Shown here: one piece after another, positions 1-5,633 of the stretch
Layout of the letters: every line of letters begins with the position of its first letter
Position numbering within the stretch: position 1 is the first letter of the stretch
Assembly (NCBI GenBank): GCA_009692985.1
Contig: SHYF01000077.1
Span: forward strand, 1-7,562
DNA length: 7,562 nucleotides
Source of the DNA: Dehalococcoidia bacterium
GTDB lineage: Bacteria > Chloroflexota > Dehalococcoidia > Lucifugimonadales > SHYF01
Reading direction: 5' to 3'
Program-made: the position numbers and the translations under genes
The notes under the pieces: generated by a model
Database searches by the model: none
Told to the model about the DNA's origin: nothing
The model's input: only the letters and a program-made list of their open reading frames with translations

Positions 1-809
1 AACGGCTCATCCGATTGGGTCACGTGCTGGTCAACGGCCAGCCCGCCAAACCATCCACCAGGCTTGCTCTGGGGGACCAAGTCCAGCTAAATCTACCAGA
101 GGCCCCATCCCAGGAGCTTGTCCCGGAGGCCCTGCCACTAAAAATCGTCTACCAGGACGACCAGGTGGTGGTGGTGGACAAGCCCGCCGGACTCACTGTG
201 CACCCTGGGCCGGGGCACTCGCAAGGCACCCTGGTGAATGCGCTGCTTTTGCACTATCCAGAGCTGAAAGAGGTGGGAGACCCGATGCGCCCCGGCCTTG
301 TCCACCGGCTGGATGCGGACACATCCGGACTGATGGTTGTAGCCAGGACACATCTGGCATACGAAAGCCTATCGCGACAGATGAGGAATCGGACCGTTAC
401 CAAGGTGTACATGGCCCTCGTAAAGGGTCACCCAAAACCCCAGGAAGGCGTAATAGAGGCTCCCATTGCACGCCATCCCAGGGACCGCCAGCGCATGGGC
501 ATAGTTGCGGAAGGGCGTCAAGCCTCCACTCACTACTCCACTGCGAGGCTGTTCAAGGGATTCGCCCTGCTGGAGGTGCGGCCTCATACCGGGCGAACGC
601 ACCAGATTAGAGTCCATATGGCGGCCCTGGGACATCCCATAGCCGGCGACGCCAAGTATGGGGGACGCGTCCCATTCCTGAAACGCCAGTTCTTGCACGC
701 CTGCCGACTTGGGTTCGACCTCCCACCAGCGGCGACGCACGTGGAGTTTACATCTGCGCTGCCACCCGATCTTGAAGCGGCGCTGGCCACCATGGACCCC
801 AGCCCTTGA
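1..809 (+). CDS. rluD: RluD/RluA-family 23S rRNA pseudouridine synthase, 5' end outside window
   Basis: This enzyme isomerises specific uridines to pseudouridine in structured RNA; RluD-type members act on 23S rRNA helix 69 during large-subunit assembly. The frame is open to the left edge (first complete codon at 3), and the first ~25 residues are the end of an S4 RNA-binding domain (GHVLVNGQPAK). The gene therefore starts before the window, and the TTG at 15 is not the real start. The catalytic domain follows. HRLDADTSG, at about residues 97-105 counted from that TTG, contains the catalytic aspartate. GRTHQIRVHMAALGHPIAGD (about 193-212) is the conserved C-terminal motif of the family, and VVVVDKPAGLTVHPG is the usual entry strand. 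Stop TGA is at 807-809. S4 plus catalytic domain fits RluD/RluC-like enzymes; which uridine is modified cannot be told from sequence. It converges on the next gene with 44 bp between them. Confidence 0.93.
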   Translation, partial: RLIRLGHVLVNGQPAKPSTRLALGDQVQLNLPEAPSQELVPEALPLKIVYQDDQVVVVDKPAGLTVHPGPGHSQGTLVNALLLHYPELKEVGDPMRPGLVHRLDADTSGLMVVARTHLAYESLSRQMRNRTVTKVYMALVKGHPKPQEGVIEAPIARHPRDRQRMGIVAEGRQASTHYSTARLFKGFALLEVRPHTGRTHQIRVHMAALGHPIAGDAKYGGRVPFLKRQFLHACRLGFDLPPAATHVEFTSALPPDLEAALATMDPSP

Positions 810-847
810 CCCCCATTGCGCGTCTGTTTATCGCTCTGGTTCAGCGG

Positions 848-864
848 GCGGCGCTAAGCGCCGC
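848..864. terminator. Inverted repeat between convergent rluD and DUF1801 genes
   Basis: A perfect 7-bp GC-only stem (GCGGCGC, loop TAA, GCGCCGC) lies just past the rluD stop and includes the stop codon of the minus-strand gene (854-856). Its position between convergent genes suggests a two-way transcription barrier. There is no T-tract on either strand, so it is not a canonical intrinsic terminator. Confidence 0.4.
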
Positions 865-1234
865 GCCCTGCCCCCGGTTGTTGGACGGCGTACTCCGCGA
901 TCCGAGTCCTTACCAGTTTCCGCACCAGTGTGGCGGGCAAGGGTCTGTCTGCTTGAAAGCGGATGGTGCCCTTACTGGTATCGTAGGCCTTGAGTTCGTC
1001 TTTGTGGGCTTCCACGAGGAAAGTACCTGGGTAAAAGGCGCAGTGGTTCGCCCACGCGCCAAAGGCCACAAGCAGCCTTACGCCAAGACGAAAGGCCGGG
1101 ACCTGGTAGCTGATGCACTCTTCGCTCTTGGGCGCAGCGGACTTGATAGCCTTTCGAAGCTTCTCAAGAGCAGCTCGGTTCTCGTTGCTTAAGGGTGCAA
1201 GGTACTCGTCGATGGTCTGCGGTTTAGCTGCCAT
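854..1234 (-). CDS. YdhG/DUF1801 domain protein (iron chaperone-like)
   Basis: A 126-residue single-domain protein of the DUF1801/YdhG-like family. Visible family signatures are the N-terminal IDEYLAPLS helix (8-16), EECISYQVPAF (38-48), the aromatic/His stretch around FGAWANHCAFYPG (58-70), and KGTIRF (88-93) followed by PLPATLVRKLVRTR. Bacillus YdhG (Fra) in this family has been described as a frataxin-like iron chaperone; many members have no known function, so that role is only a possibility here. The start at 1234 is chosen because CAAGGAG lies about 9 nt upstream and the family domain begins at once. The frame stays open well upstream, but that extension is antisense to or overlapping the next gene and has no family match. 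It lies 65 bp downstream of the DUF4234 gene on the same strand and may be cotranscribed. Confidence 0.85.
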   Translation of the reverse strand: MAAKPQTIDEYLAPLSNENRAALEKLRKAIKSAAPKSEECISYQVPAFRLGVRLLVAFGAWANHCAFYPGTFLVEAHKDELKAYDTSKGTIRFQADRPLPATLVRKLVRTRIAEYAVQQPGAGRGA

Positions 1235-1299
1235 GGCTTGCGCTCCTTGAGAAATCGACGACTGGTTCTCGATCGACGTGTCCGCCCAACAACGCTGTA

Positions 1300-1662
1300 C
1301 TAAACGTCGGGCCACAGCAGTGGCGCGGAGGCGCGCTTGTTCAACTCCATCTGAGAAAGTATTGCTCCCACGGTGGGCACCACCGGTAACCAGGGGAACC
1401 ATAGCAGAAACAGCCTGTTCTCGTTGACGCCCTTTCTGCCTCCAGCAGCGGAAACCCGAACAACCGCCTGCACATGCCACCATATGACAAAAACGTTCAG
1501 CGGCGGGATCAAAGCCAGCAGGGGCCATGCCAATGGGTTGTCTGATTTCTTGTTGTACTGGCTCAGTTCGCTGGAAGTGTTGTATAGCCAGACAAGGCCG
1601 TACAATCCCAACGTCATGACCCAAAGAGCCACCATTATGCCGATGTCCCGCCGTTTTATCAT
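1300..1662 (-). CDS. DUF4234-like small membrane protein, three TM helices
   Basis: A 120-residue integral membrane protein. It opens with MIKRRDIGIMVALWVMTLGL, which resembles the start of DUF4234 proteins (basic residues, RDIG, then a helix with TLGLYGLVWLYN). Hydrophobic segments lie at about residues 7-28, 43-65 (a PLAWPLLALIPP-type helix) and 83-107, joined by short polar loops (SSELSQYNKKSDN; RVSAAGGRKGVNEN). No catalytic motif is visible and the family function is unknown. The start at 1662 is preferred over the in-frame ATG at 1701 because the family motif begins there and a G-rich run (GGGGG) lies about 7 nt upstream. A TATAAT box sits about 60 nt upstream of the start. It is divergent from gltX and may share a transcript with the DUF1801 gene. 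Confidence 0.8.
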   Translation of the reverse strand: MIKRRDIGIMVALWVMTLGLYGLVWLYNTSSELSQYNKKSDNPLAWPLLALIPPLNVFVIWWHVQAVVRVSAAGGRKGVNENRLFLLWFPWLPVVPTVGAILSQMELNKRASAPLLWPDV

Positions 1663-1729
1663 AATATGCCCCCATTCCTTTCCTGAAACCGTTTGCATCA
1701 TCCCAAGACATTTGCTTCAATAGCCAGAT

Positions 1730-1735
1730 ATTATA
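1730..1735 (-). promoter_or_regulatory. Probable -10 box for the minus-strand DUF4234 gene
   Basis: Reading the minus strand, a perfect TATAAT lies here, about 68 nt upstream of the chosen DUF4234 start. The hexamer 17 nt further upstream (TGGGAG, 1753-1758) is a poor -35. The predicted start of transcription is near 1723. Support comes from the -10 match and position alone. Confidence 0.4.
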
Positions 1736-1782
1736 CACGATAGCTTGCTGAGCTCCCATGCGGCGCCATCCGCACCGGCAGG

Positions 1783-1791
1783 TGGTAGAAT
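1783..1791 (+). promoter_or_regulatory. Possible extended -10 promoter for gltX
   Basis: TGGTAGAAT fits an extended -10 (TG, one base, TAGAAT; 5 of 6 to consensus). There is no good -35; GCGCCA, 17 bp upstream, matches only about half. Transcription would begin near 1798 and give gltX a ~170-nt leader containing the hairpins at 1832-1940. It faces away from the DUF4234 promoter about 50 bp to the left. Confidence 0.33.
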
Positions 1792-1827
1792 CCATGCTGG
1801 GTTATTTCAAGAGTCCATGCCTGGGGG

Positions 1828-1942
1828 GAGTCCAGAGGGGTTACCCCTCTGGTAAGAGGTTTGGGGGATGTGCCCCCAATTCCTAAATTCCCTCCCCCTC
1901 TCCAGCCAGAGGCGGGAGATGGAGACACAGGGGGTGAGGGTC
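1828..1942. repeat. Hairpin-rich intergenic repeat, copy A
   Basis: This non-coding stretch holds three inverted repeats in a row. The first is a perfect 9-bp stem (CCAGAGGGG at 1832-1840 with CCCCTCTGG at 1844-1852, loop TTA). The second is a 7-bp stem (TTGGGGG at 1861-1867 with CCCCCAA at 1873-1879). The third is an imperfect long stem joining CCCTCCCCC/TCTCC (about 1890-1903) to GGAGA/GGGGGTGAGGG (about 1921-1940). The order and spacing of the motifs match a second copy at 3909-4012. It looks like a dispersed non-autonomous (REP/MITE-like) element. It lies in the likely gltX leader, so it could also act as RNA structure. No flanking target duplication is obvious. Confidence 0.65.
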
Positions 1943-1970
1943 TTGAAATAAATCCATGCCAGAAGGAACC

Positions 1971-3464
1971 ATGACAACAATCGTTCGCGTTCGCTACGCC
2001 CCCAGCCCCACGGGAGAGCCCCACGTGGGCAACATTCGCACGGCGCTCTTCAACTGGCTGTACGCCCGTCACACCGGGGGCGAGTTCATCCTGCGAATCG
2101 AAGATACCGACCAGCAGCGAATCGTTGAGGGCGCACTGGAGGCTATTTACGACTCCCTGGAGTGGCTGGGACTGGACTGGGACGAAGGGCCGCGCGTGGG
2201 CGGGCCTTATGGGTCTTATATACAGTCGGAGCGCAAGGCAACGGGCATATACAAGGAGCAGGCCGACCAGTTGGTGCGAAAGGGACATGCCTACTACTGC
2301 TACTGCACCCAGGAGGAGCTGGAGCAGATGCGCAAAGAGCAGCAACGCCGCAAAGAGCCACCCCGCTACGACCGCCGCTGCCGCACGCTCACAGATGCGG
2401 ACCATGGGGCCAGGAAAGGAAAGCCAAAAGTGGTACGGTTCAAGACACCCGAAGAGGGGGATCCAATTACTGTCCACGACATCATCCGAGGCGACGTGGC
2501 CTTCGACCCCGCTACCCTGGACGATTTCGTGCTGATGAAGTCCGACGGTTTTCCCACCTACCACTTGGCCAGCGTCATGGACGACCACGCCATGCAAATA
2601 AGCCACGTGCTTCGCGCCGAGGAGTGGCTGCCCAGCACTCCGCGTCACCTTCTGCTGTACCAGGCACTGGCCTGGGACCCGCCACTGTTCGGCCACATGC
2701 CAATGATTCTGGGGCCGGACCGCTCCAAGCTATCCAAACGGCATGGAGCGACATCCACGCTGGAGTACAGAGACGGCGGATTCCTGCCAAATGCCATGTT
2801 CAACTTCCTCACCCTACTTGGATGGTCCCTGGATGATAAAACGGAGATTATCTCCCGCGAGGACCTGGTGCGACACTTTTCCCTGGAACGCGTGGGCAAG
2901 TCCCCAGCCATCTTCGACCACACCAAGCTGGAGTGGATGAATGGCGTCTACCTGCGCCAGTTGCCCCAGGACATGCTGGCGGACAAGCTGGCAGCAGCGC
3001 TGGACTCTTACATCCAGAACCACCAGGGATCAGCGCAGGTCCCGCGCTCGCCCGGTTACCTGAGCACGGTAGTGCCCCTGGTGCAGGAGCGCCTCAAGAC
3101 TCTGAACCCCCAGGAGGTATGGGACCTGTGCTCATTCTTCGTGGTGGAGCTACCAGAATACGACGAGGGAGTTACGCCCAAAGGGCTATCCCCAGAAGTC
3201 ACCCGGACGGCACTTCAGGCAACCCTTGCTGCCTTGCAACCCCTGGCCCTTTTTGATGCCCCAACGCTGGAGGCAGCGTTACGTCCCCTGGCAGAGCGCT
3301 TGCATCTGAAGCCGGGTGAGCTTTTTGGAGCCATACGCCTGGCAATTACTGGCCGCACCGCGGCTCCGCCTTTGTTCGACACCGTGGCCGTCGTGGGCAG
3401 GGTGCGGGTCATGGCCAGGCTGGCCCATGCCATCGCCAAGCTAAGCGACAAAAAACGCTCCTAG
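1971..3464 (+). CDS. gltX: Glutamyl-tRNA synthetase (class I)
   Basis: Cytoplasmic enzyme that charges tRNA-Glu with glutamate using ATP. From the chosen ATG (497 residues), the Rossmann fold opens with VRVRYAPSPTGEPHVGN, carrying the HIGH-equivalent HVGN at 18-21. The KMSKS-equivalent is KLSKR at 253-257. VLRAEEWLPSTPRHLLLYQA (213-232) is typical of GluRS. The zinc pocket is complete: C110, C112, Y133 and C137 have the same spacing as the E. coli GluRS ligands C98/C100/Y121/C125. The C-terminal third is the helical anticodon-binding region. The ATG at 1956 is an alternative start adding MPEGT. I prefer 1971 because AAGGA lies just upstream (only 3 nt away, which is short) and family proteins usually begin a few residues before VRVR. 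Whether it is discriminating for tRNA-Glu versus tRNA-Gln cannot be told. Confidence 0.97.
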   Translation: MTTIVRVRYAPSPTGEPHVGNIRTALFNWLYARHTGGEFILRIEDTDQQRIVEGALEAIYDSLEWLGLDWDEGPRVGGPYGSYIQSERKATGIYKEQADQLVRKGHAYYCYCTQEELEQMRKEQQRRKEPPRYDRRCRTLTDADHGARKGKPKVVRFKTPEEGDPITVHDIIRGDVAFDPATLDDFVLMKSDGFPTYHLASVMDDHAMQISHVLRAEEWLPSTPRHLLLYQALAWDPPLFGHMPMILGPDRSKLSKRHGATSTLEYRDGGFLPNAMFNFLTLLGWSLDDKTEIISREDLVRHFSLERVGKSPAIFDHTKLEWMNGVYLRQLPQDMLADKLAAALDSYIQNHQGSAQVPRSPGYLSTVVPLVQERLKTLNPQEVWDLCSFFVVELPEYDEGVTPKGLSPEVTRTALQATLAALQPLALFDAPTLEAALRPLAERLHLKPGELFGAIRLAITGRTAAPPLFDTVAVVGRVRVMARLAHAIAKLSDKKRS

Positions 3465-3470
3465 ACTCCA

Positions 3471-3499
3471 TTGCCACTCGCCAGCCAACTCTCTATAAT
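3471..3499 (+). promoter_or_regulatory. Strong sigma70-type promoter for the ferredoxin gene
   Basis: TTGCCA (3471-3476, 5 of 6 to the -35 consensus), a 17-bp spacer, and a perfect TATAAT (3494-3499). Transcription should begin near 3506 and leave a ~55-nt leader before the ATG at 3561. It starts 7 bp after the gltX stop, so the ferredoxin has its own promoter. This is the best promoter match in the window. Confidence 0.72.
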
Positions 3500-3560
3500 A
3501 AGATGTTGGTGACTTAGATAATTGGTTGAGCATATACTATTCAGTGGAGGGTTCCCTAGC

Positions 3561-3854
3561 ATGACCTACATCATCGCGGAGCCGTGCGTGGATTTGAAGG
3601 ATTCTGCTTGCGTGGACGTATGTCCCGTGGACTGCATCTATGGGATGGATGACGAAACGGAGCGGATGCTCTACATCAGTCCCGAAGAGTGCATTGACTG
3701 CGCAGCCTGCGAGCCCGTTTGTCCTGTCACTGCCATCTTCGCCGAAGACGACGTTCCGGCGCAATGGAAAAACTGGATTCCCATCAACTACGAGTGGTTC
3801 AAGGACAAGGACGCCACCAGGGCCAAAGTCAACCAGTTGAAGGCTCCTGCCTAG
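3561..3854 (+). CDS. fdxA: 7Fe ferredoxin ([3Fe-4S][4Fe-4S]), FdxA-type
   Basis: A 97-residue soluble low-potential electron carrier. Its cysteines match Azotobacter ferredoxin I. C9, C17 and C54 should bind the 3Fe cluster. C21, C44, C47 and C50 should bind the 4Fe cluster. C25 corresponds to the extra free cysteine (Cys24) of that protein. The C9-x7-C17-x3-C21-P spacing is what marks the 7Fe type rather than a 2[4Fe-4S] ferredoxin. The tail (DDVPAQWKNWIPINYEWFKD) is the C-terminal extension usual in FdxA proteins. The ATG at 3561 is chosen because GGAGG lies 10 nt upstream and the family begins MTYII; an in-frame TTG at 3522 lacks such support. It is transcribed alone from a strong promoter, and no partner reductase is in the window. 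Confidence 0.95.
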   Translation: MTYIIAEPCVDLKDSACVDVCPVDCIYGMDDETERMLYISPEECIDCAACEPVCPVTAIFAEDDVPAQWKNWIPINYEWFKDKDATRAKVNQLKAPA

Positions 3855-3908
3855 TCTCCTTTACCTTGCCGCTCTGTCACAAGTTACAAACAGGCTGCGG
3901 AATAAGGG

Positions 3909-4012
3909 GAGGCCAGAGGGGCACAGCGCCTTTGACGGGGGTCTGGGGGTGTCCCCCAGATTTGTTTTCATCCCCCTTCCTGGTCCGGAAAGGGGGGCAA
4001 GGGGGATGGTCG
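3909..4012. repeat. Hairpin-rich intergenic repeat, copy B
   Basis: Second copy of the element seen at 1828-1942. It opens with GAGGCCAGAGGGG (12 of 13 identical to copy A) and has a perfect 8-bp stem 31 nt later (TCTGGGGG at 3942-3949, loop TGT, CCCCCAGA at 3953-3960). It ends in a long C-run/G-run stem (CATCCCCC at 3969-3976 with GGGGGATG at 4001-4008, inner pairing of CCTTCC with GGAAAGG). It follows the ferredoxin gene and may end its transcription, though no T-tract is present. The rest of 3855-4079 shows no gene. Confidence 0.65.
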
Positions 4013-4079
4013 AAGGGGTTTATCGTCACACTGTTGTGTACCATGGGAGCAGCCCCCAGTCCCAAACATGGAATAGCTT

Positions 4080-4313
4080 ATGCTCCATCACCACATAGAC
4101 CAGCCTTTCCTATGCATCAAGTCCACCATGATGGGCTGGGCCGTATCATCCACGTGCGATCCTGAGTTGATAGAGCTATGCTCGGAGATGATAGTTGGAG
4201 ACGTCTCCTTCCTCGCAGACCTTAACGCCATGTTTGGCGAGCTGCGGCGCCGGGGCGCCAGCACGGTAGCTATAGAGTCGCTGCGCCGTCAGTTGAAACC
4301 TCAGCCTGTTTGA
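4080..4313 (+). CDS. Small hypothetical protein, 77 aa
   Basis: I do not recognise this protein. It has an N-terminal part of mixed composition and a charged C-terminal half (from about residue 27) that reads like two amphipathic helices: PELIELCSEMIVGDVSFLAD then LNAMFGELRRRGASTVAIES, ending in a basic LRRQLKPQPV. There are no membrane segments and no metal motif. The start is uncertain: the ATG at 4080 has only a weak GGAA upstream, and the ATGs at 4128 and 4131 would give a shorter protein of ~60 residues. It ends 22 bp before the DUF971 gene on the same strand, consistent with cotranscription. Its protein-like helical composition argues for a real gene, but it could be a chance ORF. Confidence 0.5.
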   Translation: MLHHHIDQPFLCIKSTMMGWAVSSTCDPELIELCSEMIVGDVSFLADLNAMFGELRRRGASTVAIESLRRQLKPQPV

Positions 4314-4335
4314 ACCTCTCTCGGGATTAACACCC

Positions 4336-4668
4336 ATGAGCCAGCCAGTCCCTAAAGATGTGCAGCTCCGGCCAGACGGCATCCACATGCTATGGGATGA
4401 TGCCCACCAGGGCTACTATAATCACCGCTACCTGCGATACCAGTGTTGTTGCGCCCACTGCGTCAATGAGATGACTGGAAAGCGGACCATAGCCCTGGTG
4501 GACGTCCGCAAGGACGTGGAGGCACTGGACTGGATTGCAGTGGGCCGCTATGCCTTGCAGTTCCTCTGGAGCGACGCCCATTCCACCGGCATATACCCAT
4601 TTGCACTGCTGCGGCAGCTGTGCCAGTGTGACCAGTGCGTCAAGTCCAGGGCGCAACCACAAACCTAG
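4336..4668 (+). CDS. DUF971 (GBBH-like N-terminal domain) protein, 110 aa
   Basis: Stand-alone DUF971 domain. Visible signatures are IHMLWDD near residue 16, LRYQCCCAHCVNE (33-45) with a cysteine cluster, the central VGRYALQFLWSDAHSTGIYP (69-88), and LLRQLCQCDQC (91-101) with three more cysteines. The CxxC-type pairs at both ends suggest a metal site. The same domain occurs at the N-terminus of gamma-butyrobetaine hydroxylase, where it binds zinc, and at the C-terminus of the Mrp/HCF101 type of Fe-S cluster carriers. A role in Fe-S handling is therefore a reasonable but unproved guess, given the ferredoxin nearby. No strong ribosome binding site is seen (GGGA about 12 nt upstream). It probably shares a transcript with the small ORF upstream. 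Confidence 0.87.
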   Translation: MSQPVPKDVQLRPDGIHMLWDDAHQGYYNHRYLRYQCCCAHCVNEMTGKRTIALVDVRKDVEALDWIAVGRYALQFLWSDAHSTGIYPFALLRQLCQCDQCVKSRAQPQT

Positions 4669-4675
4669 CACGCCC

Positions 4676-4704
4676 TTGACCATCTGAGTCGCCTGGCATA
4701 CTAT
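4676..4704 (+). promoter_or_regulatory. Possible promoter of the MscS-like gene (near-leaderless)
   Basis: TTGACC (4676-4681, 5 of 6), a 17-bp spacer, and TACTAT (4699-4704, 4 of 6). Transcription would begin near 4711, only about 7 nt before the ATG at 4718. No Shine-Dalgarno sequence is visible in front of that ATG, which fits a nearly leaderless mRNA. Confidence 0.4.
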
Positions 4705-4717
4705 CCCTGCTATAACT

Positions 4718-5508
4718 ATGCAACAAACATCTGACACTCAAACTTCAACCGTGAATGCGCCTGCTGTCATCTCGCTCACCAGGCACACCATCAGAAAATG
4801 GGTTGTTACCATTGCCTCTGTAGCCGTTCTGGTCTCCGGGTTCCCGCTGATTGCCGTGTACAGAGAACTGGCGATCTTTGTCTCCGTAATAGCTATCGGC
4901 ATGGCCCTGGCGCTCCAGAAGTTCATAGCCTGCTATTTTGCCTACTTCGTCATCCATCACACCAGCGTGTTTCATGTGGGAGACAGGGTGCGTATTGGCG
5001 TGGTCAAGGGAGACGTGATGCACATAGGCATCTTTCACTTTGTTTTGAAGGAGGTTGGCGAGACGAAAGGCTGGGGGAGGAGTACACCGGTCGCATCCTT
5101 CATGTGCCTAACCTGATAGTGCTGGACGTGCACGTGCTCAACTACACCAAGGACTTCACTGTACACCACAAACTCATCAGGTCTGACTACATCTTTGACG
5201 AAGTGCGCTTTCCTATTACAGTAGACAGCAATGTGGAACTGGCCAAGGACATCCTGCATGAAGTCCTGGTGAGGCTCGATGGGGAGTATGTAACTGCCGC
5301 TATGGCCTCATTTGGCGATGGCTTTCCTGATTTTCTGAGAGAGGCCAAGGACAAGCCACGGGTGCTGGTGAGTGTTGAGCCCAAGCAGATAATCATCAAA
5401 GGAAAGTTCGTGACGCCTGTCCATAGCCGCAATGAGCTCCGCTCCGATATCACAATGGAGTTTCTCCGCTCAATCGGCAAGCTTGATGGCAAGATAAAAC
5501 TAGCGTAG
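4718..5508 (+). pseudogene. MscS-family mechanosensitive channel, split by a one-base frameshift
   Basis: MscS channels open under membrane tension to release solutes during osmotic downshock. The first frame (4718-5116) gives a short polar N-terminus, a TM helix at residues 27-48, and a pore-helix-like segment at about 50-80 ([16 protein letters not shown]). It then enters the beta domain with FHVGDRVRI (85-93) and GDVMHIG (98-104). After about residue 120 the match stops. It resumes in the -1 frame with [13 protein letters not shown] (from 5077), then LNYTKDF and a C-terminal alpha/beta domain ending at the TAG at 5506-5508. The switch falls on a G5 run (5073-5077); one extra G would restore a single 263-residue protein. 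The joined protein resembles archaeal-type MscS (GRI-HVPN, NYT, PIT). The break may be a sequencing error, a recent mutation, or less likely recoding. Both halves otherwise keep good coding sense, so any loss would be recent. Confidence 0.8.
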
Positions 5509-5534
5509 GTGGTTCGAAAGACGGTGCGACAGCC

Positions 5535-5550
5535 CCGGGCTGCTGCCCGG
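5535..5550. terminator. Short GC stem-loop after the MscS-like gene
   Basis: CCGGGC, loop TGCT, GCCCGG: a perfect 6-bp stem 26 bp after the mscS-like stop. No T-tract follows. Together with the larger palindrome at 5573-5605 it probably insulates the convergent genes. Confidence 0.35.
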
Positions 5551-5572
5551 CGGTAGGAGAGCGCAGAAATCA

Positions 5573-5605
5573 AACGTAGGAGCGAGGTAACCTCGCCCCT
5601 ACGTT
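5573..5605. repeat. Palindromic intergenic repeat, possible two-way terminator
   Basis: A 15-bp stem with one mismatch: AACGTAGGAGCGAGG (5573-5587), loop TAA, CCTCGCCCCTACGTT (5591-5605). It lies between the converging mscS-like gene and kamA. The GTAGGGGCGAGG core resembles palindromic units I associate with intergenic repeats in other bacterial genomes. It is very stable as RNA on either strand, so a bidirectional termination or mRNA-end role is plausible. The flanks of 5509-5633 hold nothing else I recognise. Confidence 0.55.
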
Positions 5606-5633
5606 GTGAATGCAGCCCCAATATCCTACCAGG

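Noticed and set aside
1235..1795. Long in-frame N-terminal extension of the DUF1801 reading frame (187 codons)
   Set aside because: It overlaps the DUF4234 gene in another frame, has low-complexity Arg/Gly-rich content with no domain match, and the real start at 1234 has a good ribosome binding site.
1731..2696. 321-codon minus-strand open frame across the gltX promoter and 5' half
   Set aside because: Antisense shadow of gltX and of the repeat element; no recognisable domain, while gltX is certain.
2162..2836. 224-codon plus-strand frame inside gltX
   Set aside because: Overlaps gltX in another frame and is rich in Arg/Gly/Ala/Pro as expected of a shadow frame.
3719..4165. 148-codon plus-strand frame spanning the end of fdxA and repeat copy B
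   Set aside because: Its first third is fdxA out of frame and its middle is the repeat; no start signal or protein family.
5035..5259. Programmed -1 frameshift in the mscS-like gene as the main explanation
   Set aside because: No canonical X_XXY_YYZ heptamer in frame and no obvious downstream pseudoknot; an error or mutation in the G run is simpler.
5511..5517. GGTTCGA, a tRNA T-loop-like heptamer after the mscS-like gene
   Set aside because: No acceptor stem, anticodon arm or matching D-arm can be folded around it.
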